The notes under the pieces: generated by a model
Databases searched by the model: none
What the model was told of the DNA's origin: nothing
Seen by the model: only the letters and a program-made list of their open reading frames with translations
Program-made: the position numbers and the translations under genes
In this document: piece by piece, positions 22,713 through 31,261 of the stretch
How positions within the stretch are numbered: the stretch's first letter is position 1
Layout: each line of letters opens with the position of its first letter
Assembly (NCBI GenBank): GCA_030834165.1
Contig: JAURFU010000021.1
Span: forward strand, 1-34,823
Source: Verrucomicrobiota bacterium
GTDB lineage: Bacteria; Verrucomicrobiota; Verrucomicrobiia; Opitutales; UBA953
DNA length: 34,823 nucleotides
Direction: 5' to 3'

Positions 22713-24143
22713 ATGGCCGAACGACCCCAGCGCCAACGCCGCGAGGCCGCCCCTAATTACGGCGACCGCGTCCCCCCGCACAACCTCGACGCCGAACGCG
22801 GCCTGATCGCCAGCATCGTCATCGACGGCGGCGACACCCTGCAGCGCTGCCTCGAGCAACGCGTCACGCCGGATTATTTCTTCGATCCCAAGCACCAGGA
22901 TATCTACGAGACCGCCGTCAAGCTGGCCCAGGCCAGCACCGGCATCGACGAGATCACGCTGACCGAGCAGCTCCGCCGCGACGGCAAGCTGGAGTCGGCC
23001 GGCGGCGCGACCTACGTCAACGAGCTGACCGGGCTGATCTCCTCCAGCGCGCACGCGCCCCACTGGCTGGCCATCATCCGCGAGAAGCACTTCCTCCGGC
23101 AGCTGATCTCCACCGCCGTCACGACGGTCGAGAAGGCCCACTCGCACGCCGAAGGCATCGAGCGTCTCCTCGAGGAGGTCGAGCAGTCCTTCTTCCGCAT
23201 CAGCGAGGACCGCATCTCCGAATCCGCGCAGACCATCGACGGCCCCATCGCCGAGGCGATGGAGCTCGTCCAGCGCATCATCCGCGACCGCAGCTCGGTC
23301 CAGGGCGTGCCCACGGGCTTCCCGGACCTCGACGCGATGACCTTCGGCTTCCAGCCGGGCCAGATGATCGTCGTCGCCGCCCGTCCCGGCATGGGCAAGA
23401 CGTCCATCGCCCTCAATTTCATCGAGGCCGCGCTCTTCCCCAAGCCGAGCGAGAACCGCAAGCCGTCCAACGTGCTGCTGTTCTCCCTCGAAATGCCCGC
23501 CCGCGAACTGGCCCTCCGTCTGCTCTGCTCCCGCGCCCGCGTGAACATGCAGAAGCTGCGCACCGCCCACCCGGACGAACGCATGCAGGTCGACCTCGTC
23601 CAGGCCGCCAACGAGTACAAAGGCCTCCCGCTCGTCGTCGACGACAACGGCGGCCAGAACATCCTCGAGATCCGCGCCAAGTGCCGGCGCGTCCATGCCC
23701 GCACGCCCCTGGACATGGTGGTCATCGACTACATCCAGCTCATCAACGGCCTGGATTCGGGCCTGCCCCGCGAACAGCAGATCGCCGAGGTCTCCCGCAG
23801 CATCAAGGCCATGGCCAAGGAGTTCAAGATCCCGATCATCGCCCTGGCCCAGCTCAACCGTAAGTCCGAGGACGAAGCCCGCCAGCCGCGCATGTCCGAC
23901 CTCCGCGAGTCCGGCTCCATCGAGCAGGACGCCGACATCGTCATGCTCATCTCCAAGCCCCCGGTCAGCCAGGGCAAGGCCGCCGAGGCCGAGGCCGAGC
24001 AGGCCGGCCAGGACGGGTGTTACGCCCGCCAGCTCATCGTGGCGAAGAACCGTAACGGACCCACCTCCGACATCAACTTGCTCTTCAATCCGGGGCTGAC
24101 ACGCTTCGAAACCCCGGCTAGAGACTTCCGCAATAATGAATAA
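22713..24143 (+). CDS. dnaB: Replicative DNA helicase DnaB
   Basis: A 476-residue hexameric 5'-3' helicase of the replication fork. The N-terminal domain (about 22-125, starting PPHNLDAERGLIASI) interacts with primase. The RecA-like domain has Walker A RPGMGKTS (224-231), the SLEMP motif, Walker B MVVIDYIQL, and the arginine-rich end LRESGSIEQDADIVMLI. No intein is inserted at the Walker A site, where they often occur. The ATG at 22713 fits the family start; an in-frame ATG at 22668 would add 15 poorly fitting residues. The 3' end overlaps bamA by 8 nt, linking replication and envelope genes in one transcript. Confidence 0.97.
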   Translation: MAERPQRQRREAAPNYGDRVPPHNLDAERGLIASIVIDGGDTLQRCLEQRVTPDYFFDPKHQDIYETAVKLAQASTGIDEITLTEQLRRDGKLESAGGATYVNELTGLISSSAHAPHWLAIIREKHFLRQLISTAVTTVEKAHSHAEGIERLLEEVEQSFFRISEDRISESAQTIDGPIAEAMELVQRIIRDRSSVQGVPTGFPDLDAMTFGFQPGQMIVVAARPGMGKTSIALNFIEAALFPKPSENRKPSNVLLFSLEMPARELALRLLCSRARVNMQKLRTAHPDERMQVDLVQAANEYKGLPLVVDDNGGQNILEIRAKCRRVHARTPLDMVVIDYIQLINGLDSGLPREQQIAEVSRSIKAMAKEFKIPIIALAQLNRKSEDEARQPRMSDLRESGSIEQDADIVMLISKPPVSQGKAAEAEAEQAGQDGCYARQLIVAKNRNGPTSDINLLFNPGLTRFETPARDFRNNE

Positions 24144-26622
24144 GACCATCCTTCGCCCCAGCTGGCTGCGCGCCGCCTGTTTCGCCCTCGCCCTGACGCC
24201 GCTCGTCGGCGAGGCCCAGAACGCCGCCGGCCCGAAGGAGCCCAAGGTGCGGACGATCCGCATCCAGGCTTCCGGCGCCGCGGTCTCCGAGCAGTTCGTG
24301 CGCGGCTTCGTCGCCCTCCGCGAAGGCCAGTCTTTCTCCAAGGACGCGGTCGCGAGCACCGTCCGTTCGCTCTATGCGACCGGCCGCTTCGCCCAGGCTT
24401 CCGTCGAGCCGGTCCTCGATCCGGTCACCGGCGAGGTCGACGTCGTCGTGACCGTCGAGCCCCGCCCCATCCTCAAGGGCGTCGAATACATCGGCGGCGA
24501 CGGCCTCGTCGGCGCGGACGCCTCCTGGTTCGGCGGCGAGGAGCTGCAGGACATCAAGCTCGGCGAACCGCTCGACATGGCCCAGCTCCGCCGCGCCGAG
24601 ATCAAGCTGCAGGAGTCGCTCCGCAAGAAGCGGCCTTTCGCCCGCGTCTCGTCCCAGTTCCGCGACGTGGCCGGCGGCAAGATGGTCTCGGTGGTCGTCG
24701 ACGAAGGCATCGAGCTCAGGATCGACACCTACCGTTTCGAGGGCGCCAAGTCCTTCGACCGGTCCGAGCTCTGGCGCGAGGCCGGCCTCGAGACCAGCGA
24801 GTACCGCTGGTATAAGTGGTCGTGGCTGCTCGGCACCGGGCGGCTCGACCCCGAGCAGTACCGCGCCGACTGCCGCAAGCTCCGCGACTTCTACCGGAAC
24901 AAGGGCTATCTCGACGTCCAGGTCGAGGAGGCGGACCCCGAGAAAGTCTGCGTCGTCAAGGACGTGAGCGGCTCCGCCGGCTGGCTCGACGTCGTGTTCA
25001 AGCTGACCGAAGGCCGTCGCTACGTCGTCGGCGCCCTGGCCATCGAAGGCAACCGTCTCGGCCTGACCGACCCGATCTTCGCCACCGACGCCCTCCGCCG
25101 GATCGTCGCCGAGCCTTCGCTCCGCCGCGGCGCGCACCCCGTCGAGTTCGATCAGCTCAAGACCGGCGAGGCTTTCGCCGTCCCCGCCGTCGAGGCCGCC
25201 GCCGACAAACTCAAGGAATATTACGGCCAGATGGGCTACATCAACGCCTCCGTCCAGGTGGTGCGCAAGCCCGACCTGACGACCGGCGCGATCGACGTCC
25301 GCTTCGTCATCGAAGAAGGCCAGCGCCACACCGTCCGCGCGGTCGACATCCAGGGCAACACCAAGACCCGCTCCACCGTCATCGCGCGCGAGCTCGCCCT
25401 CGGGCCCGGCGAGGTCTTCGATCTCGCCCGCACGCGCGTGTCCGAGGCGCGCCTGCGCAACACCCAGTTCTTCCAGGAGGTCCGCGTGGCCCCTGTCCCG
25501 ACCCCGGTTCCCGGCCAGAGCGACCTCCGCGTCACGGTCAAGGAAGGCCCGACCGGCCAGGTGAGCTTCGGCGCCGGCTTCAGCACCGTCGAGGGCCTCG
25601 TCGGCTTCGTGGAATATTCCGAAGCCAACTTCGACTTCAGCAATCCCGAAGGCTGGTATCGCGGCGACGGCCAGAAGTTCCGGGTACGTCTCTCGGTCGG
25701 CAGCCTGACCAATTCCTTCGAACATTCCTTCGAGGAGCCCGCCCTCTGGGAGCGCGACCTCGCCGTCGGCTACTCGATCGAGCGCCGCTACGCCGGCTTC
25801 GCCTCCGCCGATTACGCCGTCCTCACGGAAGGCGTGAATCTGTACGCGCGCCGCCGCGTCTTCGGCAACGTCGAGGGCCGCGTGGGCTACAACCTGCGCC
25901 AGGTCACGGTGCAGAACGTCAGCGCCACGGCCCCGGCCGAAGTCATCGCCGAGGGCGCTGCGGGCGGCAAGGTGATCTCCTCCGTGTCCGCCTCCCTCGT
26001 CTATGACACCCGCGACGAGTATAACTTCCCCACGCGCGGTTCGCGCATCTCCCTGACCGAGGAGCTGGGCGGCAACGGCCTCGGCGGAGACCTGAAGTAC
26101 CTGCGCTCCGAGCTTCGTTCGGGCCGTTGGTTCCTCGTCTCGCCCACCGCCGAACAGACCCTCGGCATCGTCGGCCGCGTCGGCCTGCTCACCGGCACCG
26201 CCGGGGCGCTGCCGTTCTACGAACGCTTCTATCTCGGCGGCGCCTACGACATGCGCGGCTTCAACTTCAACGACGTCGGCGGTTACTCGACCTACGACAC
26301 CCAGTTCGGGAACGAGCCGATGGGCGGCCTGACCTACGGTTTCTTCAGCGCCGAATACACGATCAAGGCGGCCGACAACCTCCGTTTCGCGGCTTTCTAC
26401 GACCACGGCCTGGTCAACCGCGGCGAATCCGACTTCGGCTTCGGCGAGGCGAACTCCAACTACGGCGTCGGCATGCGCATCCTCCTCGGCGGAGCCGTCA
26501 TGCGTCTGGATTTCGGCTTCCCGCTCCAGATGACCAAGGTCCCGGCCGGCCAGCCTAACGCCGGCGCCACCGTCAACGACGACGGCATGAAGTTCAACTT
26601 CAGCTTCGGCACGGTGTTTTGA
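24136..26622 (+). CDS. bamA: Outer-membrane protein assembly factor BamA
   Basis: An 828-residue outer-membrane protein of the Omp85 family that folds barrel proteins into the membrane. A signal peptide (about 1-28, ending GEAQ) is followed by about five POTRA domains (about 35-460; VSEQFVRGFVALREGQSFS, VVVTVEPRPILKGVEYIG, LREFY-like RKLRDFYRNKGYLDVQV, FVIEEGQRHTVRAVDIQGN) and a 16-strand barrel. The barrel contains the conserved MRGFNF loop-6 motif and ends in FNFSFGTVF with terminal Phe. The start overlaps the dnaB stop by 8 nt. skp and lpxD follow, the typical order for envelope biogenesis. Confidence 0.96.
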   Translation: MNKTILRPSWLRAACFALALTPLVGEAQNAAGPKEPKVRTIRIQASGAAVSEQFVRGFVALREGQSFSKDAVASTVRSLYATGRFAQASVEPVLDPVTGEVDVVVTVEPRPILKGVEYIGGDGLVGADASWFGGEELQDIKLGEPLDMAQLRRAEIKLQESLRKKRPFARVSSQFRDVAGGKMVSVVVDEGIELRIDTYRFEGAKSFDRSELWREAGLETSEYRWYKWSWLLGTGRLDPEQYRADCRKLRDFYRNKGYLDVQVEEADPEKVCVVKDVSGSAGWLDVVFKLTEGRRYVVGALAIEGNRLGLTDPIFATDALRRIVAEPSLRRGAHPVEFDQLKTGEAFAVPAVEAAADKLKEYYGQMGYINASVQVVRKPDLTTGAIDVRFVIEEGQRHTVRAVDIQGNTKTRSTVIARELALGPGEVFDLARTRVSEARLRNTQFFQEVRVAPVPTPVPGQSDLRVTVKEGPTGQVSFGAGFSTVEGLVGFVEYSEANFDFSNPEGWYRGDGQKFRVRLSVGSLTNSFEHSFEEPALWERDLAVGYSIERRYAGFASADYAVLTEGVNLYARRRVFGNVEGRVGYNLRQVTVQNVSATAPAEVIAEGAAGGKVISSVSASLVYDTRDEYNFPTRGSRISLTEELGGNGLGGDLKYLRSELRSGRWFLVSPTAEQTLGIVGRVGLLTGTAGALPFYERFYLGGAYDMRGFNFNDVGGYSTYDTQFGNEPMGGLTYGFFSAEYTIKAADNLRFAAFYDHGLVNRGESDFGFGEANSNYGVGMRILLGGAVMRLDFGFPLQMTKVPAGQPNAGATVNDDGMKFNFSFGTVF

Positions 26623-26665
26623 TTGCCAACCCCCCCGCTTAACGCTTCCTCAACGTCATCCCACC

Positions 26666-27286
26666 ATGAAGTCCTTCTTCGCCCTCCTGCTCGCCTCCGC
26701 CTCCGTCTGCGCGGCCGCCCCCAACGTCGGCCTCCTCGACGAACAGGAGGTCTTCAAGAAATACGCCAAGGCCGTCGACCTGCAGGCCGAGGTCCGCAAG
26801 TCCGAGGAATCCGCCCAGGCTTCCGTCGGCGAGCGCAGCAAGGCCGTCGAGCAGCTCCAGACCGAGCTGGTCGCCGTCCAGAAGCGCGGCCAGGACCCGA
26901 TGCTCAGCGAGAACGGGAAGAAGGCCGTCGACGCCGAGTTCCAGCAGAAGCTCGCGACCTTCCAGCAGCGTCGCGCCGAGCTCCAGAACTTCGTCAACGA
27001 AGCCCGCGGGGCCATCCAGCAGCGCGTGGGTGAGATGAACAAGCAGATCCTTGCCGACGCCCGCGTGCAGGCCGAGAAGGTCGCCAAGGCCAAGGGCCTG
27101 CAGCTGGTCCTCGGCAAGAGCCAGGCTTTCTTCTCCGACGCCTCCCTCGACATCACGGAAGACGTCCTCAAGGAGATGAACGCCGCCTACAAGGCCGCCA
27201 CTCCCGCCGTGGCCCCGGCCCCGGCCGCCCCGGCCGCCCCGGCCGCTCCCGCCCCCGCCGCCGGCGACAAGCCGGCCGCCAAGTAA
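26666..27286 (+). CDS. skp: OmpH/Skp-family periplasmic chaperone
   Basis: A 206-residue exported protein. A signal peptide (about 1-17) leads into VGLLDEQEVFKKYAKA, the conserved OmpH beginning, then two long coiled-coil helices (about 35-150, rich in Gln/Glu/Ala/Lys) as in Skp's tentacles, and QLVLGKSQAFFSDASLDITEDVLKEM, the family's C-terminal strand and helix. Skp trimers hold unfolded outer-membrane proteins for BamA. An Ala/Pro tail (about 180-206) is extra. It lies 43 nt after bamA and before lpxD, which supports the assignment. No Shine-Dalgarno (CATCCCACC-ATG). Confidence 0.88.
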   Translation: MKSFFALLLASASVCAAAPNVGLLDEQEVFKKYAKAVDLQAEVRKSEESAQASVGERSKAVEQLQTELVAVQKRGQDPMLSENGKKAVDAEFQQKLATFQQRRAELQNFVNEARGAIQQRVGEMNKQILADARVQAEKVAKAKGLQLVLGKSQAFFSDASLDITEDVLKEMNAAYKAATPAVAPAPAAPAAPAAPAPAAGDKPAAK

Positions 27287-27295
27287 GACTTTGCC

Positions 27296-27318
27296 GCGCC
27301 CCTGCCAGTCAGGGGCGC
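27296..27318 (+). terminator. Hairpin between skp and lpxD
   Basis: A 9-bp perfect stem GCGCCCCTG (27296-27304) with CAGGGGCGC (27310-27318) and loop CCAGT, followed by TTCATTT. The U-tract is imperfect and the lpxD ATG is only 13 nt away, so it may attenuate transcription or lie in the lpxD leader. Confidence 0.45.
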
Positions 27319-27331
27319 TTCATTTGGGATC

Positions 27332-28375
27332 ATGACGACTTCCTTCACCATCGCCGAACTGGCCTCCCTGACCGGAGCCAAGTCCGTCGAGGGTGCCTGC
27401 GTCGGTCCGATCACCGGCGTCGCCGCGCTGGCCGAAGCGGCCTCCGCCGATCTTTCCTTCCTCGGCAACGCCAAGTACGCCGATGCGGTCGCCGCCTCCA
27501 AGGCCGGCGCGATCCTCGTCCCCGCCGCCTTCGCGGGCCAGCCGGCCGCGGGCCAGGCCTTCCTCCGCGTCGACAATCCTTCCTACGCGCTCGCGCTGTT
27601 CTGCGGCGTCCTCGAAGCGCGCCTCTGGCCCCGCCCCCCGGCCGGCATCCACGCCAGCGCGGTCGTCGCGGCCTCCGCCAAGGTCGATGCTTCCGCCCAC
27701 GTCGGCCCGCTCTGCGTCATCGGCGAAGGCGCCGTCGTCGCCGCCGGCGCGGTGCTCGAGGCGCGTTGCTTCGTCGGCGCCCGCGCTTCGGTCGGACCCG
27801 ATTGCTGGCTCAAGCCCGGCGTGACCATCGGCGACTATTGCGTCCTCGGCGCCCGCTGCCGCCTGCAGTCCGGCGCCGTCATCGGCTCCGACGGCTTCGG
27901 CTACGAACCGGTGAAGGGCGAGATCCAGCGCATCCCGCAGATCGGCAACGTGGTCCTCGAGGACGACGTCGAGGTCGGCGCCAACTCCACCCTCGACCGC
28001 GCCCGCTTCAGCCAGACGGTGGTAGGGCGGGGCACCAAGATCGATAACCTCGTCCAGATCGCCCATAACGTGCGCATCGGCCGCCAGTGCCTCATCACCG
28101 CGCAGGTGGGCATCGCCGGCAGCACGACGCTCGGCGACCATTGCGTGCTCGGCGGCCAGTCCGGCGTGGCCGGCCACCTCACGCTCGGCGACCGCGTCAA
28201 GCTCGGCGCCCAGACGGGCCTGTTCGAGGACGTGCCCGCCGACGGCTTCATGAACGGCACGCCCGCCGTGCCCTTCGGTCTGGAGCGTCGCCTGGTCGTC
28301 CTTTCCCGCCGCCTGCCCGAATTGTTCAAAAAGGTTGATTCGCTGGCCGCCTCCTTGGACTCTGCTGGAAGCTAA
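27332..28375 (+). CDS. lpxD: UDP-3-O-acylglucosamine N-acyltransferase LpxD
   Basis: A 347-residue enzyme that adds the second fatty acyl chain to the lipid A precursor using acyl-ACP. The N-terminal uridine-binding domain (about 1-100) has [18 protein letters not shown] and [11 protein letters not shown]. The middle is a left-handed beta-helix of hexapeptide repeats (about 105-300; [41 protein letters not shown]). The catalytic His is H245 in NLVQIAHNV. The C-terminal helix ([17 protein letters not shown]) completes the trimeric fold. This shows an LPS-bearing outer membrane. The stop is 5 nt before prs. Confidence 0.96.
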   Translation: MTTSFTIAELASLTGAKSVEGACVGPITGVAALAEAASADLSFLGNAKYADAVAASKAGAILVPAAFAGQPAAGQAFLRVDNPSYALALFCGVLEARLWPRPPAGIHASAVVAASAKVDASAHVGPLCVIGEGAVVAAGAVLEARCFVGARASVGPDCWLKPGVTIGDYCVLGARCRLQSGAVIGSDGFGYEPVKGEIQRIPQIGNVVLEDDVEVGANSTLDRARFSQTVVGRGTKIDNLVQIAHNVRIGRQCLITAQVGIAGSTTLGDHCVLGGQSGVAGHLTLGDRVKLGAQTGLFEDVPADGFMNGTPAVPFGLERRLVVLSRRLPELFKKVDSLAASLDSAGS

Positions 28376-28380
28376 CCGAC

Positions 28381-29334
28381 ATGAGCCTACCTGAGATGAA
28401 GATTTTCACCGGCAACGCCAACCCGGCGCTGGCCAAGGAAATCTGCGAGCATCTCGGCGTCCCGCTCGGCACCGCCACCGTCAACCGTTTCCCCGACGGC
28501 GAGACGTTCGTGCAGATCAACGAGAACATCCGCGGCTGCGACGTCTACGTCATCCAGCCCACCTGCGCGCCGGCCAACGACCGCATCATGGAGCTGCTGA
28601 TCATGATCGACGCTCTCCGCCGCGCCTCCGCCGCGCGCATCACGGCCGTCATCCCGTTCTTCGGCTACGCGCGCCAGGACCGCAAGGACAAGCCCCGCGT
28701 GCCGATCACGGCCAAGCTCGTCGCGAACCTGCTCACCGCCGCCGGCGCCAACCGCGTCCTCACGGTCGACCTGCACGCCCAGCAGATCCAGGGCTTCTTC
28801 GACATCCCGGTCGACCATCTCTACGCCTCCCCGGTCTTCTACAAGCACATCAAGGACAAGCCCTGGCTCAAGGACGCCACGGTCTTCTCGCCCGACGTGG
28901 GCGGCCTGAAGTACGCTTCGGCCGTGGCCGACATGCTCAGCCTGCCGTACGGCTTCGTCGCCAAGCGCCGCACGAGCGCGACCACCGTCCAGGCCACGAG
29001 CCTCGTCGGCGAAGTCGAAGGCCGTGACATCATCCTGGTCGACGACATGACGGAGACCGCGGGAACGCTCGTGGCTGCCGCCGAACTCCTCAAGAAGAAC
29101 GGCGCCCGCTCGGTGCGCGCCGTCGTCTCCCACTGCATGATCCAGGACATCGCTTACGAGCGCCTGCGCCGCGGCGTCATCGACGAGGTCATCACGACCA
29201 ACTCCGTGCCGGCCGAATGGCCGAAGGACCTGCCGATCACGGTGCTCTCGATCGCCCCGCTGCTTTCCGACGCGATCCGTCGCATCCACGGCAACAACAG
29301 CGTGACCGACCTCTTCCCGATCAAGGGCCACTGA
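28381..29334 (+). CDS. prs: Ribose-phosphate pyrophosphokinase (PRPP synthase)
   Basis: A 317-residue enzyme making PRPP from ribose 5-phosphate and ATP, for nucleotide, His and Trp synthesis. Motifs: NRFPDGE (35-41), FFGYARQDRK (93-102), LTVDLHAQQIQGFF (127-140, H132), the flexible-loop K195/R196 in VAKRRT, and the PRPP-binding loop DDMTETAGTL (221-230). This is a class I Prs of normal length. ATG 28381 is 5 nt after lpxD, so it probably shares that transcript; a convergent terminator follows. Confidence 0.96.
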   Translation: MSLPEMKIFTGNANPALAKEICEHLGVPLGTATVNRFPDGETFVQINENIRGCDVYVIQPTCAPANDRIMELLIMIDALRRASAARITAVIPFFGYARQDRKDKPRVPITAKLVANLLTAAGANRVLTVDLHAQQIQGFFDIPVDHLYASPVFYKHIKDKPWLKDATVFSPDVGGLKYASAVADMLSLPYGFVAKRRTSATTVQATSLVGEVEGRDIILVDDMTETAGTLVAAAELLKKNGARSVRAVVSHCMIQDIAYERLRRGVIDEVITTNSVPAEWPKDLPITVLSIAPLLSDAIRRIHGNNSVTDLFPIKGH

Positions 29335-29354
29335 GCTCGGCTTCAGGACACGAA

Positions 29355-29382
29355 AAAGGCCGCATCGATCGATGCGGCCTTT
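29355..29382. terminator. Bidirectional terminator between prs and the peroxiredoxin gene
   Basis: A perfect 28-bp palindrome (arms AAAGGCCGCATCGA and TCGATGCGGCCTTT) with an A-run on the left (29353-29357) and TTTCTGTT on the right. It lies between the convergent ends of prs (29334) and the peroxiredoxin gene (29405) and should stop both. Confidence 0.88.
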
Positions 29383-29404
29383 CTGTTGGCAGGGTCTGAA
29401 GCGC

Positions 29405-29917
29405 TTACTTCTTCGACGACGCGAGGAAGTCGAGGATCACCTTGGCCTGGTCGCTGGTGTGGCCCTTGTGGTCGGCGTACACGCACTTGCCGTCCTTGAA
29501 GAGGAAGGCGCTGCGACCGGCCATGCCGATCAGGTTCTTCACGCCGAAGGCTTCGGTGACGGCCTTCTTCTCCTTGTCGGCGAGGAGGCGGAAGGGGAAC
29601 TTCTGCTCTTCCTTGAATTCCTTCTGCAGCTTCTCGTCGTCGGTGCTGACGCCGAGGACGTTCACGCCGGCCTTCTGGAGGTCGGCCCAGCCGTCGCGCA
29701 GCGAGCAGCCCTGCTTGGTGCAGCCGCCGGTCTTGGCCTTCGGGTAGAAGTAGACGAGCAGGTAGCCCTTGGCGCCTTCCTTGGCGAGGGAGACGGCGTT
29801 GCCGTCCTGGTCGTTGCAGGTGACGTCCGGGATGGAGGCGCCGACGGCGAGCTTTTCAGCCGCGTCACCGAAGAAGGGGAGGAGGGACATGAGCAGGGTG
29901 GCGAAGAGGGTCTTCAT
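29405..29917 (-). CDS. Exported PrxQ/BCP-type peroxiredoxin
   Basis: A 170-residue thiol peroxidase. A signal peptide (about 1-19, MKTLFATLLMSLLPFFGDA) sends it to the periplasm, unlike the cytoplasmic E. coli Bcp. The thioredoxin-like fold starts at IPDVTCNDQDGN. The peroxidatic Cys is C66 in KTGGCTKQGC and C71 is the resolving Cys, the 5-residue spacing of PrxQ. FPFRLLADKEKKAVTEAFGV is the family's middle block. It would reduce hydrogen peroxide and organic peroxides with thioredoxin-like electron supply. It is divergent from fabZ across a 93-nt gap and convergent with prs; it forms a single-gene unit. Confidence 0.9.
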   Translation of the reverse strand: MKTLFATLLMSLLPFFGDAAEKLAVGASIPDVTCNDQDGNAVSLAKEGAKGYLLVYFYPKAKTGGCTKQGCSLRDGWADLQKAGVNVLGVSTDDEKLQKEFKEEQKFPFRLLADKEKKAVTEAFGVKNLIGMAGRSAFLFKDGKCVYADHKGHTSDQAKVILDFLASSKK

Positions 29918-30010
29918 GCGCGATACCTTAGGCGCCCGCCCGCAAAAGGCAAACGCGACCGCCGGTGTTTTGTGTCGCTTGTCCGACTTTCCGGGGGCAA
30001 AAATAAGCCC

Positions 30011-30451
30011 ATGTTGCAGGCCGTCCTCGACACCATCCCTCATCGCCCGCCGTTCCTCTTCCTGGACCGCATCGACGAGGTCCGGGCCGATGGCGCGACG
30101 TGCACCCGGACCTTCCGCGCCGACGAGCCTTTCTACTCCGGCCACTACCCGGGCAATCCGATCACGCCGGGCGTCCTGCTCTGCGAATCGGTCTTCCAGG
30201 CCGGTGCGGTCTACCTGACCAAGAAGCTCCAGTCCGAAGGCGGCGCCCCCGCCGGCAAGACCCCGGTGCTCTGCCGCATCGAGGAGGCCAAGTTCAAGGG
30301 CATGGTGAAGCCCGGCGATACGGTCTCGATCGAAGTGAAGCACGTCGAGACGCTCCAGCAGTTCCACTTCATGACCGGCACGGTGCGCCGCGACGGCAAG
30401 GCCGTCCTGACCCTCCGCTTCGCCCTCGCCCTCGTCGACCAACCCGCCTGA
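30011..30451 (+). CDS. fabZ: 3-hydroxyacyl-ACP dehydratase, FabZ-like
   Basis: A 146-residue hotdog-fold dehydratase. The active-site block is YSGHYPGNPITPGVLLCES: H45 and E59 have the 14-residue spacing of E. coli FabZ H54/E68. TIPHRPPFLFLDRIDEV is the family N-terminus. It removes water from 3-hydroxyacyl-ACP during fatty-acid elongation. It lies 3 nt ahead of the fabI-like gene and so begins the fab/ole operon. The ATG at 30011 follows GGGGGCAAAAATAAGCCC; TTGTCC and AAATAA spaced 16 nt apart upstream might be a promoter with a very short leader. Confidence 0.85.
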   Translation: MLQAVLDTIPHRPPFLFLDRIDEVRADGATCTRTFRADEPFYSGHYPGNPITPGVLLCESVFQAGAVYLTKKLQSEGGAPAGKTPVLCRIEEAKFKGMVKPGDTVSIEVKHVETLQQFHFMTGTVRRDGKAVLTLRFALALVDQPA

Positions 30452-30454
30452 CCT

Positions 30455-31261
30455 ATGTCCTTCCTCGGCCTCACCGGTAAGACCTTCCTCGTCCTCGGCG
30501 TCGCGAACAAGAAGTCCGTCGCCTGGCACGTCGCCAAGACCCTCGAGTCCGAAGGCGCCAAGGTGGTCTACTCCGTCCGCTCCCAGGCCCGGCTCGATTC
30601 GCTCAAGGGCCTGCTCGACGGCAAGCCGGTCTACCTCTGCGACCTCGAGCACGAAGCGCAGACGCGGAAGCTCGCCGCCGACGTCGGTCGCGACCACGGC
30701 CCGCTCGACGGCGTCCTGCACAGCGTGGCGTTCGCCAACTTCTCCCGCGGCATGCAGCCGTTCCACGAGACGGTGCGCGCCGATTTCCTCCAGGCCACCG
30801 CGATCTCCGCGTTCTCGCTCGTCGAGCTCGCCCGCGCGCTCAAGCCGCACCTGAAGCCCGATGCTTCCGTGGTCTCCGTCGGCATCTCCTCGCAGGTGAC
30901 CGCTTCCAACTACGGGTACATGTCGCCGATCAAGGCCGCGCTCGAATCCGCCGGCCGCTTCCTCGCGAAGTCCTTCTCGGCCGACACCCGCGTGCGTTTC
31001 AATTCCGTCAACGCCGGCCCGCTCAAGACCAGCGCGAGCGCCGGCATCCCGGGCTATCTCCATAACTACCTCCACGCGGAGAAGATGACCTTCCGCAAGG
31101 AGGCCCTGAAGACGCAGGAGGTCGCCGACACGGCGGTCTGGCTGCTTTCGCCGCGCTCGAGCGGCGTCAACGGCCAGGGCATCGTGGTCGACGCCGGCAT
31201 GGGCTGGAACTTCTTCGACGAAGAACTCGTGGCCGCCTCTTCCCGTCTTCCCGGCGCGTGA
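30455..31261 (+). CDS. fabI: FabI-like enoyl-ACP reductase (SDR family), atypical active site
   Basis: A 268-residue short-chain dehydrogenase of the FabI group. LVLGVANKKSVAWHVAKTL is the FabI-type cofactor loop, LHSVAFAN the NAG-like segment, NAGPLKTSASAGI the substrate loop, and VDAGMGWNF the C-terminal signature. The catalytic YX6K pair is Y153/K160. The second active-site Tyr of E. coli FabI (Y146) appears replaced by glycine (G143 by counting back from Y153). It would reduce enoyl-ACP with NAD(P)H in the last elongation step, or act on a related acyl substrate. It lies 3 nt after fabZ and overlaps oleA by GTGA. Whether this is the only enoyl reductase of the cell cannot be told. Confidence 0.8.
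   Translation: MSFLGLTGKTFLVLGVANKKSVAWHVAKTLESEGAKVVYSVRSQARLDSLKGLLDGKPVYLCDLEHEAQTRKLAADVGRDHGPLDGVLHSVAFANFSRGMQPFHETVRADFLQATAISAFSLVELARALKPHLKPDASVVSVGISSQVTASNYGYMSPIKAALESAGRFLAKSFSADTRVRFNSVNAGPLKTSASAGIPGYLHNYLHAEKMTFRKEALKTQEVADTAVWLLSPRSSGVNGQGIVVDAGMGWNFFDEELVAASSRLPGA

Noticed and set aside
22410-26406. Long minus-strand frames opposite dnaB and bamA (649 and 762 codons)
   Set aside because: Both are antisense shadows of strongly recognised genes, with no domain, start context or signal of their own.
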